The notes beneath the pieces are model-generated. The model did no database searches. It saw only the letters and a program-made list of their open reading frames with translations, and was not told the origin of the DNA. Below are positions 1 to 6,912 of a DNA stretch of 64,000 bases, piece by piece. The position numbers and the translations under genes were made by a program. Every line of letters begins with the position of its first letter. The stretch's first letter is position 1. Origin of the DNA: Candidatus Poribacteria bacterium (lineage in GTDB: Bacteria > Poribacteria > WGA-4E > WGA-3G); contig PYJC01000177.1 in NCBI GenBank assembly GCA_003635255.1, positions 201 to 64,200 on the forward strand, written 5' to 3'.

Positions 1-1
1 A

Positions 2-160
2 GATAAATCTGCGAAGCCCAATGTCGTTTACTACTACCAGATTCAAGATGTCTCCCTCGACGGTAAAGTCCAAACCCTACGGATGAGCCGTCTGAAAGGT
101 GATGTCTCACCTAATGGTAAGATGACAACGATATGGGGTGAAATAAAAGCGTTGCAATAA
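2..160 (+). CDS. C-terminal fragment of a secreted protein (5' end outside window)
   Basis: Open from the window edge to TAA at 158-160, 52 residues. It ends with a short motif, VSPNGKMTTIWGEIK then ALQ, which resembles the tail of the LamG protein at 20954-21712 (VEPQGKLATQWADLK). Such tails are familiar from Poribacterial secreted proteins, so this is probably the end of a surface protein. The N-terminal domains are not visible, so no further function can be given. Confidence 0.6.
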   Translation, partial: DKSAKPNVVYYYQIQDVSLDGKVQTLRMSRLKGDVSPNGKMTTIWGEIKALQ

Positions 161-454
161 TACGAAAGGCACGCGATCGCGGTTATCGTGATGGCGTGCT
201 TTCGCTTAGCAACAACTCGGTTATTCAGGGAGAAGTCTATAACCGAACTAACCTAACGCTTGGCGGTGGATTCCCTGTCCACCGCCTTGCACTTTTAATA
301 GTGGTCAGTACGATTTTTCTGCGAAAAATCTTTCAGTTATCAGTTTGCCTTGCAGTGAGAGTTAAGAGTCGGGAATCGGAACTATTGAAACTATAAACAC
401 AGCAACACCCCAAAAAGAGTAACAACCAAAGGATTTGGAAACGCACAGACTAAA
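161..454. other. Intergenic region with hairpin and repeat
   Basis: No supported gene. A perfect 9-bp stem, GGCGGTGGA (262-270) with TCCACCGCC (278-286), forms a hairpin without a clear T run. At 307-370 lies a copy of a dispersed repeat containing GATTTTTCTGCGAAAAATC, also seen near 37475 and 41820 and, in a variant with CTCACTGCGAGGC, near 20640 and 42500. Confidence 0.5.
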
Positions 455-844
455 ATGCCCATCGAACTCAACTGGATCTCCACCAGCACCCACAACGAAT
501 ACCTCCAATTCTACGGTGTCGATCTCAACGATCTGTTCTTTGAACACCTCAGAGGCGTGTATATCATTTGGTATAAGAAAGGCAAACGCGCCGTAACCGT
601 CTATGCTGGCAAAGCGAAACTGACACTCATCAAAGAGCGGCTCAAAGAACACCGCGACGACCCTGAGATCATGACCTACGCGCCGAGACACCTGTATGTT
701 GCCGTGGCACCGGCGTTGATACACTATATAGACGGCATAGAGCGGTTTCTACACGATACACTCCAACCGCTTGTTGGAGAGCAAAGCACACATTCCGTGC
801 CACTGCCTGTCAGTCTGCCGGATGTGGGGTTGCGGTGGTATTAG
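455..844 (+). CDS. GIY-YIG nuclease-superfamily protein
   Basis: 129 residues. The order of motifs fits a GIY-YIG domain: GVYII at about residue 34 (the GIY strand), VYAGK at about 49 (the YIG strand), an Arg/His pair in ERLKEH, and a downstream helix with Glu in GIERFLHDTLQP. The domain fills most of the protein and there is no separate DNA-binding domain, unlike the homing enzymes at 14522 and 35928. Upstream of the ATG only a weak ribosome site is seen. It opens a run of small accessory genes. The precise role (defence, repair or selfish) cannot be told from sequence. Confidence 0.6.
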   Translation: MPIELNWISTSTHNEYLQFYGVDLNDLFFEHLRGVYIIWYKKGKRAVTVYAGKAKLTLIKERLKEHRDDPEIMTYAPRHLYVAVAPALIHYIDGIERFLHDTLQPLVGEQSTHSVPLPVSLPDVGLRWY

Positions 845-848
845 ATTA

Positions 849-889
849 GTTGCCAGTTGCCAGTTACCAGTTACCAGTTAAGAGAGTAT
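849..889 (+). repeat. Heptamer array (TTGCCAG/TTACCAG) after stop codon
   Basis: Four tandem 7-bp units followed by TTAAGAGAG, starting a few bases after the stop of the GIY-YIG gene. Member of the CCAGTTA family that recurs after many stop codons in the phage region. Confidence 0.8.
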
Positions 890-924
890 AGAAGGAGAGT
901 ATAGATAAAAAGGAGTTGTATAAA

Positions 925-1293
925 ATGAAAAATCAACGTTTTAATCGTAATATGTTTGGCAGTATGGATTCACAGAGGATGGCACAGGCAGCGTTACCGA
1001 TCCTTATCTCGTTTGGACAAAAATGCGATATCGTTATTATGCGGGATTTAGCCAAGGAGGTAGCACCAGATCTCCCTCGATTTAATTTTAGTATGAGATG
1101 GACGCTTGCTTGGATTCAGACAACGCTTTGGGAATTGGAGAGGTCGGAGGATTGGAACTATGGAGAGATACCATGTATTACAGCAATTGTCTTAGACAAG
1201 CCGGAAAAGCCTACCAATCGGATGGATCAGGAGACCCGGATTGATCCGAATAGACCGCTACCGTGGGAAGACTACAAAACGGAACATATCTAA
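925..1293 (+). CDS. Hypothetical protein
   Basis: 122 residues from the ATG at 925, chosen because AAAAGGAG at 908-915 is a good ribosome site 9 bases upstream. A TTG codon lies in frame at 916 but has no such site. The protein is soluble, with a Trp-rich central segment (RWTLAWIQTTLWELERSEDW), and I recognise no domain. It lies in the accessory gene row. Confidence 0.6.
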   Translation: MKNQRFNRNMFGSMDSQRMAQAALPILISFGQKCDIVIMRDLAKEVAPDLPRFNFSMRWTLAWIQTTLWELERSEDWNYGEIPCITAIVLDKPEKPTNRMDQETRIDPNRPLPWEDYKTEHI

Positions 1294-1326
1294 CCTGTGT
1301 TTGGCTATCCTCATTGGGATAAAGTT

Positions 1327-1413
1327 ATGGAGTTTGTTTACGACAGGAACGAGATACTCGCGGACGGAGAAATCCCGGGACCTCCAAATTCTGGGAACTC
1401 CGAAGATTACTAA
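1327..1413 (+). CDS. Possible 28-residue ORF ending in GNSEDY
   Basis: In frame with, and just beyond, the stop of the preceding gene. It has no clear ribosome site, so it may instead be a decayed 3' tail. Its interest lies in the last six residues, GNSEDY, which are identical to the end of the HEPN-like protein at 2062-2727. Confidence 0.25.
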   Translation: MEFVYDRNEILADGEIPGPPNSGNSEDY

Positions 1414-1468
1414 CGAGGGCACCTCGATTGCGATATTGAAACAATTCTTATGGGTGAGGGAGTTTAAC

Positions 1469-1516
1469 CTGAATGAAGCGTAGGTGCCCTTCCCATCCAC
1501 CTAATCGTGAAAGGAG
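1469..1516 (+). repeat. Duplicated gene leader, copy 1
   Basis: About 48 bp (TGAATGAAGCGTAGGTGCCC onwards, ending in AAAGGAG) directly ahead of the gene at 1523. Copy 2 is at 2005-2052 ahead of the gene at 2062. The repeat supplies the Shine-Dalgarno sequence in both places. Confidence 0.75.
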
Positions 1517-1522
1517 TAGAAC

Positions 1523-1918
1523 ATGTATGATTATATAGGACAGGGACTCAACCGACCTATAGCCGAAAAACTGATCTTGGAATTATTTTCAGGATCGAAT
1601 ATGGTCCCAAGAAAGAAAATCATAAAGGATGTACATGATACACATGTTCAGCGTGGTGGGGATCCAATTGATGATCCTACATCTGTTGTTAGAGGAGCAT
1701 TGGACAATTTACTGAACGAAGGAATTGCTACCCGGGCGAAAGGGGGGTATTATTCTATACATCAACAAAACCCGCCAGAACAACCAGAACCGGTAGGCGA
1801 AGACGAGGTGAACAGGTTGCGATCTGTTATTGAAAACGAAGTTGAATTTGTTGATAAGCAGATTAATCAACTTGAACGTCGGAAGTCTGAACTTTCATGC
1901 ATGCTTGACGAATTATAG
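1523..1918 (+). CDS. Small winged-helix-like protein with C-terminal coiled coil
   Basis: 131 residues with AAAGGAG 6 bases before the ATG. Residues about 28-75 (PRKKIIKDVHDTHV to GGYYSI) have the helix-helix-helix-wing pattern of a winged-helix domain, ending in a beta-hairpin-like GGYYSI. Residues about 95-130 form a charged coiled coil (ENEVEFVDKQINQLERRK). A DNA-binding regulator or specificity partner is plausible. The family was not recognised. It shares a duplicated 48-bp leader with the next gene. Confidence 0.5.
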   Translation: MYDYIGQGLNRPIAEKLILELFSGSNMVPRKKIIKDVHDTHVQRGGDPIDDPTSVVRGALDNLLNEGIATRAKGGYYSIHQQNPPEQPEPVGEDEVNRLRSVIENEVEFVDKQINQLERRKSELSCMLDEL

Positions 1919-1924
1919 AACAAA

Positions 1925-1962
1925 TACTATTATGGCGACTGTCTCTAACTCATTGAATAAAT
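1925..1962 (+). pseudogene. Relic of a DNA methyltransferase N-terminus
   Basis: The frame reads YYYGDCL-stop-LIE-stop directly after the stop of the preceding gene. YYGDCL followed by LIE resembles the start of N4/N6 DNA methyltransferases, before motif IV. Stops interrupt it, so it is a decayed scrap, and the match is short. Confidence 0.35.
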
Positions 1963-2004
1963 CTCGTACAAGTGGGGTCAGCCCGGCGGTATAACCCCTC
2001 CACC

Positions 2005-2052
2005 TTGAATGAAGCGTAGATACCCTTCCTCCATCCGCCTAATAGAAAGGAG
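2005..2052 (+). repeat. Duplicated gene leader, copy 2
   Basis: Imperfect copy of 1469-1516: TTGAATGAAGCGTAGATACC onwards, ending in GAAAGGAG ahead of the ATG at 2062. Confidence 0.75.
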
Positions 2053-2061
2053 AATTATATC

Positions 2062-2727
2062 ATGTCAGAAACAACAGCGGAATATCGTGTGAATAAGGAT
2101 AAAAATACTAACGATTTATCAAAAGACGGATTGCGTAACTTGATACAAGGCAATTTAGATCTTTTGTGCCGACATATTAAAGGCACGGTTGCTCATCAAT
2201 GGGCGGGCGTTATTCTGCTAATGCAATTTATAGAATACTTGCTAAAGTATCAAATCCAGAGTAATGGCAACGAGTTTCCCCAAACACACAACCTTAGAAA
2301 GTTATATGGGAGGCTCACAGAAGATGACCGGGGTCGTATAGAAGCGTGTTTTGACGAGTTAACGGCATATAATAGGCAGAAAGATCCAAAGAGTTTTGAC
2401 ACAATAAAGGGCTTTATGGACCGATATTACAACTCTTATACCTTTCTGCGCTATCCAGTATTGCAAGAAAACTTTAGCACGACCGAGAGATATTTTTACG
2501 TTGCAGACACGTTTCTTGTTCTTATCGCTCTTATGGAATGTTCTGACATTGATTTTAACATTCCCAAAGTGCGTAATGTGCAAAAGACCATAGTAGAAAA
2601 GTTTGACAAATTATTGAAAGCTGACATACGCAGCCAAAAAAGGGGTAAGCGAGGTACGCCTATGGTCGCTACTGGTGATCGAGGAATCCCCTACACTTAT
2701 CCCACTGGCAATTCTGAAGATTATTAG
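2062..2727 (+). CDS. HEPN-like helical protein
   Basis: 221 residues, nearly all alpha-helical. The segment AGVILLMQFIEYLLKYQIQ followed by FPQTHNLRKLYGRL resembles HEPN domains, in which a hydrophobic helix precedes a T-H-N/D-L motif. HEPN proteins are commonly RNases or nucleotidyltransferase partners in toxin-antitoxin and defence loci. The canonical RxxxxH motif is not evident, so catalysis is unproven. The protein ends in GNSEDY, as does the small ORF at 1327. The next gene begins 28 bases on, suggesting an operon. Confidence 0.45.
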   Translation: MSETTAEYRVNKDKNTNDLSKDGLRNLIQGNLDLLCRHIKGTVAHQWAGVILLMQFIEYLLKYQIQSNGNEFPQTHNLRKLYGRLTEDDRGRIEACFDELTAYNRQKDPKSFDTIKGFMDRYYNSYTFLRYPVLQENFSTTERYFYVADTFLVLIALMECSDIDFNIPKVRNVQKTIVEKFDKLLKADIRSQKRGKRGTPMVATGDRGIPYTYPTGNSEDY

Positions 2728-2755
2728 AAATCTGTTTTTATGAAGGAGATCTTAA

Positions 2756-3262
2756 ATGCTATTTCGCGAATCACGTATAAATAACGATGATGAACTATAT
2801 CCGCGATACTGGTCTGAATTTGTAGAATACTATATTGCTAATGGTCTATCGCTTTCTTCTGTAGGAGTTAGTGATAGAGGTCCAAGACCGAAGTCCTATT
2901 ATTTTCGGATGGACAATTTCGATCACTTCCACATTAGTCTTGGGGTGTTTCTACTTGGCGATTCTGAAATTAGTGCTAATATTAATTTGAATAAGCAGAT
3001 AGAGCAAAATAGAGATATTTTTGAAGCGTTAAGGTCTGCACAAGATATTTTTCAGAGAGATTTTGACGAGGAGTTGCTATTTTTGCCAGATCGCCCAAGA
3101 ATATATATTATAGGTTGTAAAACACAAGCCGATCAAAGGGCCCCAAACGACTGGTCAAACCAATTTCAATGGCTCTGCACAAATATTGAACGGTTAAACA
3201 AAGTATTTCTTGGACCGCTCAAAATTACCCAGTATTATGAACAAACGCGGCTGCCACAATAA
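2756..3262 (+). CDS. DUF4268-like protein
   Basis: 168 residues with GAAGGAG before the ATG. The pattern RYWSEFVEYY, FHISLGVFLL, NRDIFEALRSAQDIFQRDF, RPRIYI and NDWSNQFQWLCTNIERLNKVF fits the DUF4268 domain, which is found alone or behind nuclease-like domains in restriction and other defence-associated proteins. No nuclease motif is visible here, so the domain stands alone. It lies 14 bases upstream of the next gene in the same apparent operon. Function is inferred from family associations only. Confidence 0.55.
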   Translation: MLFRESRINNDDELYPRYWSEFVEYYIANGLSLSSVGVSDRGPRPKSYYFRMDNFDHFHISLGVFLLGDSEISANINLNKQIEQNRDIFEALRSAQDIFQRDFDEELLFLPDRPRIYIIGCKTQADQRAPNDWSNQFQWLCTNIERLNKVFLGPLKITQYYEQTRLPQ

Positions 3263-3276
3263 AGGAGAATAAGAAT

Positions 3277-3969
3277 ATGTTTTGTAAAGACATATCTTAT
3301 GAATTTACTGAAGTTGAACTCACCAAAAAAGAATTTAAAAATTTAGTTTTTATGGGACCGCCTTCCATCTGGGAAAAATATAAAGATTATGATGAAGACT
3401 GTAAGTTTCTCTTTAACCTTTGCCATAAGCCCCTTGAATGTGTTGTAAAAAAAGTTGTGGAAAAAGCACGTGAGACGGGCCCTACATCTAATCCTACAGA
3501 GGTTTTTAAACATCTTATCAATCAAGATATAAAAGCCAGAAAAGATGATGATAGTGTTGAGGATCACCCTTGGTTTAAACCACATATGCTGCTTTGCAAA
3601 GGCTTTGAAAAAGAAGTTATGGGCGAATTATGGATTCGCAACTTAACAAACTATCCTGGCGGTGAAAGAGATCTGTGTCCTGAGGGATCATTTTACATTG
3701 AGGATGGCAATCATCGCGCACTTGTCTACGCAGTAATCCTTGAATGTAGTCAGGGTCAAAAGAAATACAAGCCAGTTAAAGCGTTACATGCGACCTCATG
3801 GGATATAGCTGATGGTATACTCGGTCATCCTTGCCAACCAGCGAAAGCATTAGAACACGATGGGAAATTTCCTGCTGGTGGTGGACCCAACATAAAAAAA
3901 AGAAATATGTCTTACAAAAGTGGATTTCACGCACCTATTCGGCGATATGGAAGCTTCGTAATTCCCTAA
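3277..3969 (+). CDS. ParB/sulfiredoxin-like candidate protein
   Basis: 230 residues with AAAGGAG before the ATG. The central FYIEDGNHRALVYAV carries the DG-x-HR signature of ParB/Srx-fold nucleotide-handling proteins, which is also seen in DndB-like proteins. The N-terminal half is Lys-rich and unrecognised. The C-terminal 15-20 residues overlap, in another frame, the remains of a methyltransferase gene (3935-4006), so the present C-terminus may be a product of rearrangement. It is the last gene before a strong terminator at 4066. Confidence 0.4.
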   Translation: MFCKDISYEFTEVELTKKEFKNLVFMGPPSIWEKYKDYDEDCKFLFNLCHKPLECVVKKVVEKARETGPTSNPTEVFKHLINQDIKARKDDDSVEDHPWFKPHMLLCKGFEKEVMGELWIRNLTNYPGGERDLCPEGSFYIEDGNHRALVYAVILECSQGQKKYKPVKALHATSWDIADGILGHPCQPAKALEHDGKFPAGGGPNIKKRNMSYKSGFHAPIRRYGSFVIP

Positions 3970-4006
3970 CGGAAGTATTGACCTGATCTGCCTCGATCCG
4001 CCAAAA
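3935..4006 (+). pseudogene. Relic of a DNA methyltransferase (motif IV region)
   Basis: The frame reads LFGDMEAS-stop-FPNGSIDLICLDPPK. GD, then FPNGSIDL and DPP, is the usual run into motif IV (DPPY/F) of beta-class N4/N6 DNA methyltransferases. One in-frame stop and the loss of everything downstream make it a relic. It overlaps the 3' end of the ParB-like gene in a different frame. Confidence 0.5.
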
Positions 4007-4065
4007 GTATCACACGATCCAGTGAGGAGCTTTCACTGCTTTTTAAATAACATACTAACGAGTAT

Positions 4066-4105
4066 GGAGGCGTGGTTTATGATTGCTGCCACGCCTTTTT
4101 TGTTT
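4066..4105 (+). terminator. Rho-independent terminator
   Basis: Stem GGCGTGG (4069-4075) with CCACGCC (4089-4095), followed by six T and TTTT after one G. It closes the accessory operon ending at 3969. Confidence 0.85.
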
Positions 4106-4204
4106 TATAATGTGTCTGAATCGCGGATGGCGCGGAGAATGCTATTGTGATTCGGACATTCGACCATGAGAACAAAGTAAAGAATATCAAATAGAGGTGT
4201 TTTT

Positions 4205-4888
4205 ATGCGAAAAACAGTGCTATCAATTTCGCTGGGGCTGCTCTTTCTGTGTGCTATCTTCTATCCGCAAGCGAACGATATAGCGTATCCGGTAGAAGAT
4301 TTTTCAAAGAATCCTGCCTACCTTGTGTTGCGTGTGGTGGACGGCGACACGGTTGAGATTGACTATCAAGGTAAAAAGATGGATGTTCGGCTGATCGGTG
4401 TGGATACACCGGAGACCGTGCATCCGAGCAAACCGGTGGAGTCGTATGGCAAGGAGGCTTCGGCGTTCCTTAAGAACCTGTTGCTTGGCGAATCTGTGTA
4501 TCTGCGGTTTGACAGGGACAAAACGGACAAATACGGCAGGCTGCTGGCATATCTGTATCGCGCACCGGACGGCTTGTTTGTGAATCTGGAAATCGTGCGG
4601 CAGGGGTACGGACACGCCTATACCAAATTTCCGTTTAAGCACAGTAAAATCTTTCAGCACTATGCGGCAAAAGCGCGTGAATCTGGCAAAGGGCTATATG
4701 GCGTTGTGCAGCCTCCTAATGAGCCAGAACCACCTGAAGCGGTACAAGATGTGCAGGTCTATAGGACAAAGACCGGCAAAAAATACCATCGCGCGGGGTG
4801 TCGTTGGTTGAAAAGCAAGATACCGATAACGTTGGAAGAAGCGAAGTTACGGTATGGACCTTGTAGGGTGTGTAATCCGCCGCGGTAA
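4205..4888 (+). CDS. Secreted staphylococcal-nuclease homologue with C-terminal zinc-type tail
   Basis: 227 residues. Residues 1-24 are an N-terminal signal or anchor. The SNase OB-fold spans about 35-165 with the full catalytic set: DGDT (Ca-binding Asp), RLIGVDTPE (Arg, Asp, Glu) and KYGRLLAY (second Arg). A Ca-dependent nuclease acting outside the cytoplasm is therefore expected. Residues about 185-227 form a separate module, YHRAGCRW then a Cys pair in YGPCRVCNPP, a small metal-site domain often fused to SNases. It is preceded by a strong terminator and so is transcribed separately. A related protein lacking these residues is encoded at 59031. Confidence 0.85.
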   Translation: MRKTVLSISLGLLFLCAIFYPQANDIAYPVEDFSKNPAYLVLRVVDGDTVEIDYQGKKMDVRLIGVDTPETVHPSKPVESYGKEASAFLKNLLLGESVYLRFDRDKTDKYGRLLAYLYRAPDGLFVNLEIVRQGYGHAYTKFPFKHSKIFQHYAAKARESGKGLYGVVQPPNEPEPPEAVQDVQVYRTKTGKKYHRAGCRWLKSKIPITLEEAKLRYGPCRVCNPPR

Positions 4889-4903
4889 GGATTAGAGGCT
4901 CAA

Positions 4904-4978
4904 ATGCGCTTCAGACTCGCAACGCTGCTCACACTCTTAGCAATGGCACTTTTGATGTTGTGGTTAGCATTCAGATAA
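4904..4978 (+). CDS. 24-residue hydrophobic peptide
   Basis: MRFRLATLLTLLAMALLMLW and four more residues: a basic start and one membrane helix. Its stop codon overlaps the ribosome site (TAAGGAAG) of the lipoprotein gene that follows, which suggests translational coupling. It may be a leader peptide or a small membrane protein. Its own ribosome site is weak. Confidence 0.35.
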   Translation: MRFRLATLLTLLAMALLMLWLAFR

Positions 4979-4989
4979 GGAAGAAAAAA

Positions 4990-5754
4990 ATGAACAGACT
5001 TCAACGATCTTTCTACTGTCTACTCATCCTAATACTCAGTGTCCTCGCTTGCGACGAAGCAGAGATCCATCAGATCATAGACGATATCACGAGCGACGCG
5101 ACAGATTCGCTCGGGGATCCGTTTGAAGGTGCCGCTTTACAAAACCTGAACTGGCGATGGCAGAACGAACCCCCGACATGGACCCACCACGAAATAGAAA
5201 ACATCGCTAAGTGGGACATCGGCGAAACACGCGCCAATCACCTGTTCATCGAGGCTGAACCGAACCGAAATCTTTGGACAACCGATCAAACACATATTCT
5301 CTATCAGGAAATTGATACAGACGTTCTTGATGTAGAAACAAAATTCACGGCTCGGTGGAACACGACATCAGGCGTAACAGGGCTTATCGTGAAGAGTCCG
5401 GCAGACGATAATTGGGTGACGCTCAAATTCTGGGCGAGAGATGCCACGGCACGCGGGTTCGTCCAATTTCACAATAAACCGGATTATAGCGCGAACATCC
5501 TCTCTGGAAGGCAGTTCCAAATCGAAAACCATGGTGAAACTGACCTGTTTTATCGCCTCACCAAAGCGGGCGACACGTACACAGCTTGGTATAGAGCACA
5601 AGAAACTCAGGACTGGACACATGTAGGCGATATTGAATTCAAACTCACACCACCGCTATGGGTTGGGATTTACGCAGGAAACGCGACGAGTTCTAAGCGA
5701 ATGCAGGTTGAATTTGAATACTTTAGAGATAACCTAAACCCGATCACAAACTAA
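4990..5754 (+). CDS. Lipoprotein with concanavalin-A-like (GH43_C2/DUF1349-type) domain
   Basis: 254 residues from the ATG at 4990, preferred over an upstream start because AAGGAAG lies 6-7 bases before it and the product then begins with a lipoprotein signal (LSVLAC, Cys 21). Residues about 50-250 form a jelly-roll pattern with LNWRWQNEPPTW and repeated W/F-rich strands, as in DUF1349 and beta-xylosidase C-terminal domains that bind glycans. It is probably a membrane-anchored carbohydrate-binding protein and looks like a host rather than a phage gene. Confidence 0.6.
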   Translation: MNRLQRSFYCLLILILSVLACDEAEIHQIIDDITSDATDSLGDPFEGAALQNLNWRWQNEPPTWTHHEIENIAKWDIGETRANHLFIEAEPNRNLWTTDQTHILYQEIDTDVLDVETKFTARWNTTSGVTGLIVKSPADDNWVTLKFWARDATARGFVQFHNKPDYSANILSGRQFQIENHGETDLFYRLTKAGDTYTAWYRAQETQDWTHVGDIEFKLTPPLWVGIYAGNATSSKRMQVEFEYFRDNLNPITN

Positions 5755-5757
5755 GAT

Positions 5758-5807
5758 CCGGTGCGGTTAGGAGGGAAACCCCCCAGCAAAAACACCGCAC
5801 CTACCGG
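5758..5807. terminator. Hairpin between convergent genes
   Basis: CCGGTGCGG pairs with the CCGCAC/CTACCGG segment, with an inner GGG-AAA-CCCC and the dispersed CCCCAGCAAAAAC motif in the loop. There is no T tail, so termination is only suggested by its place between converging genes. Confidence 0.4.
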
Positions 5808-5817
5808 GTTGGGGGTG

Positions 5818-6906
5818 TTAGCCGCCAGTCTGACCCCTTAGCATCCCCTCAAGGGGTGTCATATTGAAGATGCCGGTGGTGCCTTCAGCAACAACCCAGC
5901 GAATCAAGAAATACTGCCCTTCATTCGCGGCACCGTGCCAAAACCCGTTTTCATCAAAATCGTTTTCGGCAGTGGTAGGGACACCGGCTGGCGGAGATGT
6001 GAGTTGTTGCCAATCCGTGCCTGTCAGATCGTCCGGCACTGCGGCATTGAAATCGGGAGGCGAAGCACCTACCCATTTATAAGGTGTAGGTGTTCCCATC
6101 ATATTCGCCGCACCTTCCAAAATGAAAACCTGATGCACATTATTATCGCTCAAGCCTGTCACGCGTAGATTATACGCGAGGCGCACATCAAAATTTTCAC
6201 CCTCGGTATAGTTTGCAGGAATATCATAAGCAACAATCCGTGGTGCGCGCGTATCATACGCGAAGGTACGATCTGCGAGCGGCTGATTGTTGGTCACGTT
6301 GTCCCAGATCATGGTGTCGGATTTCAGGACATCGCCCTCGAAGCGCAAGATAAAGCTACCTTTCTTTTCCTCAGCGATCTGAACGATCAGCGCATAAGCC
6401 GTATTTTCACCGACGATATAAAAATCTTCAATCGCTGCGATCCCATCCCCTGCATCCTCAGACGGATTCGCGAACCGACAGATGGTTTTTGAGGGTGCCG
6501 TGACCGCCACACCAAATGTCATCGGAATCGCAAGCACACCGTTATCGCGGTATTCCACGGTCCCGAAAGTCGCTGGAACATTCGTAATATTGTTGTACGT
6601 AACGACAGGCGAGTTCGCCATCACCGCTTCGGGGCCACTGCCGCCTTCTACCGTAACCATCCCCGAAATCGTGACCCGAAAAGACCCCTGAACATCTTCC
6701 GGCAGTTGGAAAGTGATATGGTAATCTGCGCCTCTGCCGGTTACTTCAAACGTCACGCCGGTGATGCCGTTCCCTGACACCGCGGTAATCGTAATATCCG
6801 CGTCGTCGAATCCAGTAACGGACGTAATCGGCTCCGTAAACGCCACCATGAGTGGGAAGTTGCCGTTTTTTATGCCTGTGTGTCCAGAGATTGTTGCGTT
6901 TGCCAT
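5818..6906 (-). CDS. Ig-like-repeat structural protein, probably distal tail
   Basis: 362 residues, no signal peptide. Residues 1-100 match bacterial Ig-like domains of the Bap/Big_12 type (PLMVAFTEPITSVTGFDDAD, then DITITAVSG), with a second, degenerate copy at about 100-210 and an unassigned C-terminal part. It begins 7 bases after the stop of the next gene upstream and is the last gene of the minus-strand tail block. Such Ig-like modules decorate phage tails and help attachment to surface glycans. Virion location is inferred from gene order. Confidence 0.5.
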   Translation of the reverse strand: MANATISGHTGIKNGNFPLMVAFTEPITSVTGFDDADITITAVSGNGITGVTFEVTGRGADYHITFQLPEDVQGSFRVTISGMVTVEGGSGPEAVMANSPVVTYNNITNVPATFGTVEYRDNGVLAIPMTFGVAVTAPSKTICRFANPSEDAGDGIAAIEDFYIVGENTAYALIVQIAEEKKGSFILRFEGDVLKSDTMIWDNVTNNQPLADRTFAYDTRAPRIVAYDIPANYTEGENFDVRLAYNLRVTGLSDNNVHQVFILEGAANMMGTPTPYKWVGASPPDFNAAVPDDLTGTDWQQLTSPPAGVPTTAENDFDENGFWHGAANEGQYFLIRWVVAEGTTGIFNMTPLEGMLRGQTGG

Positions 6907-6912
6907 TTTTCT

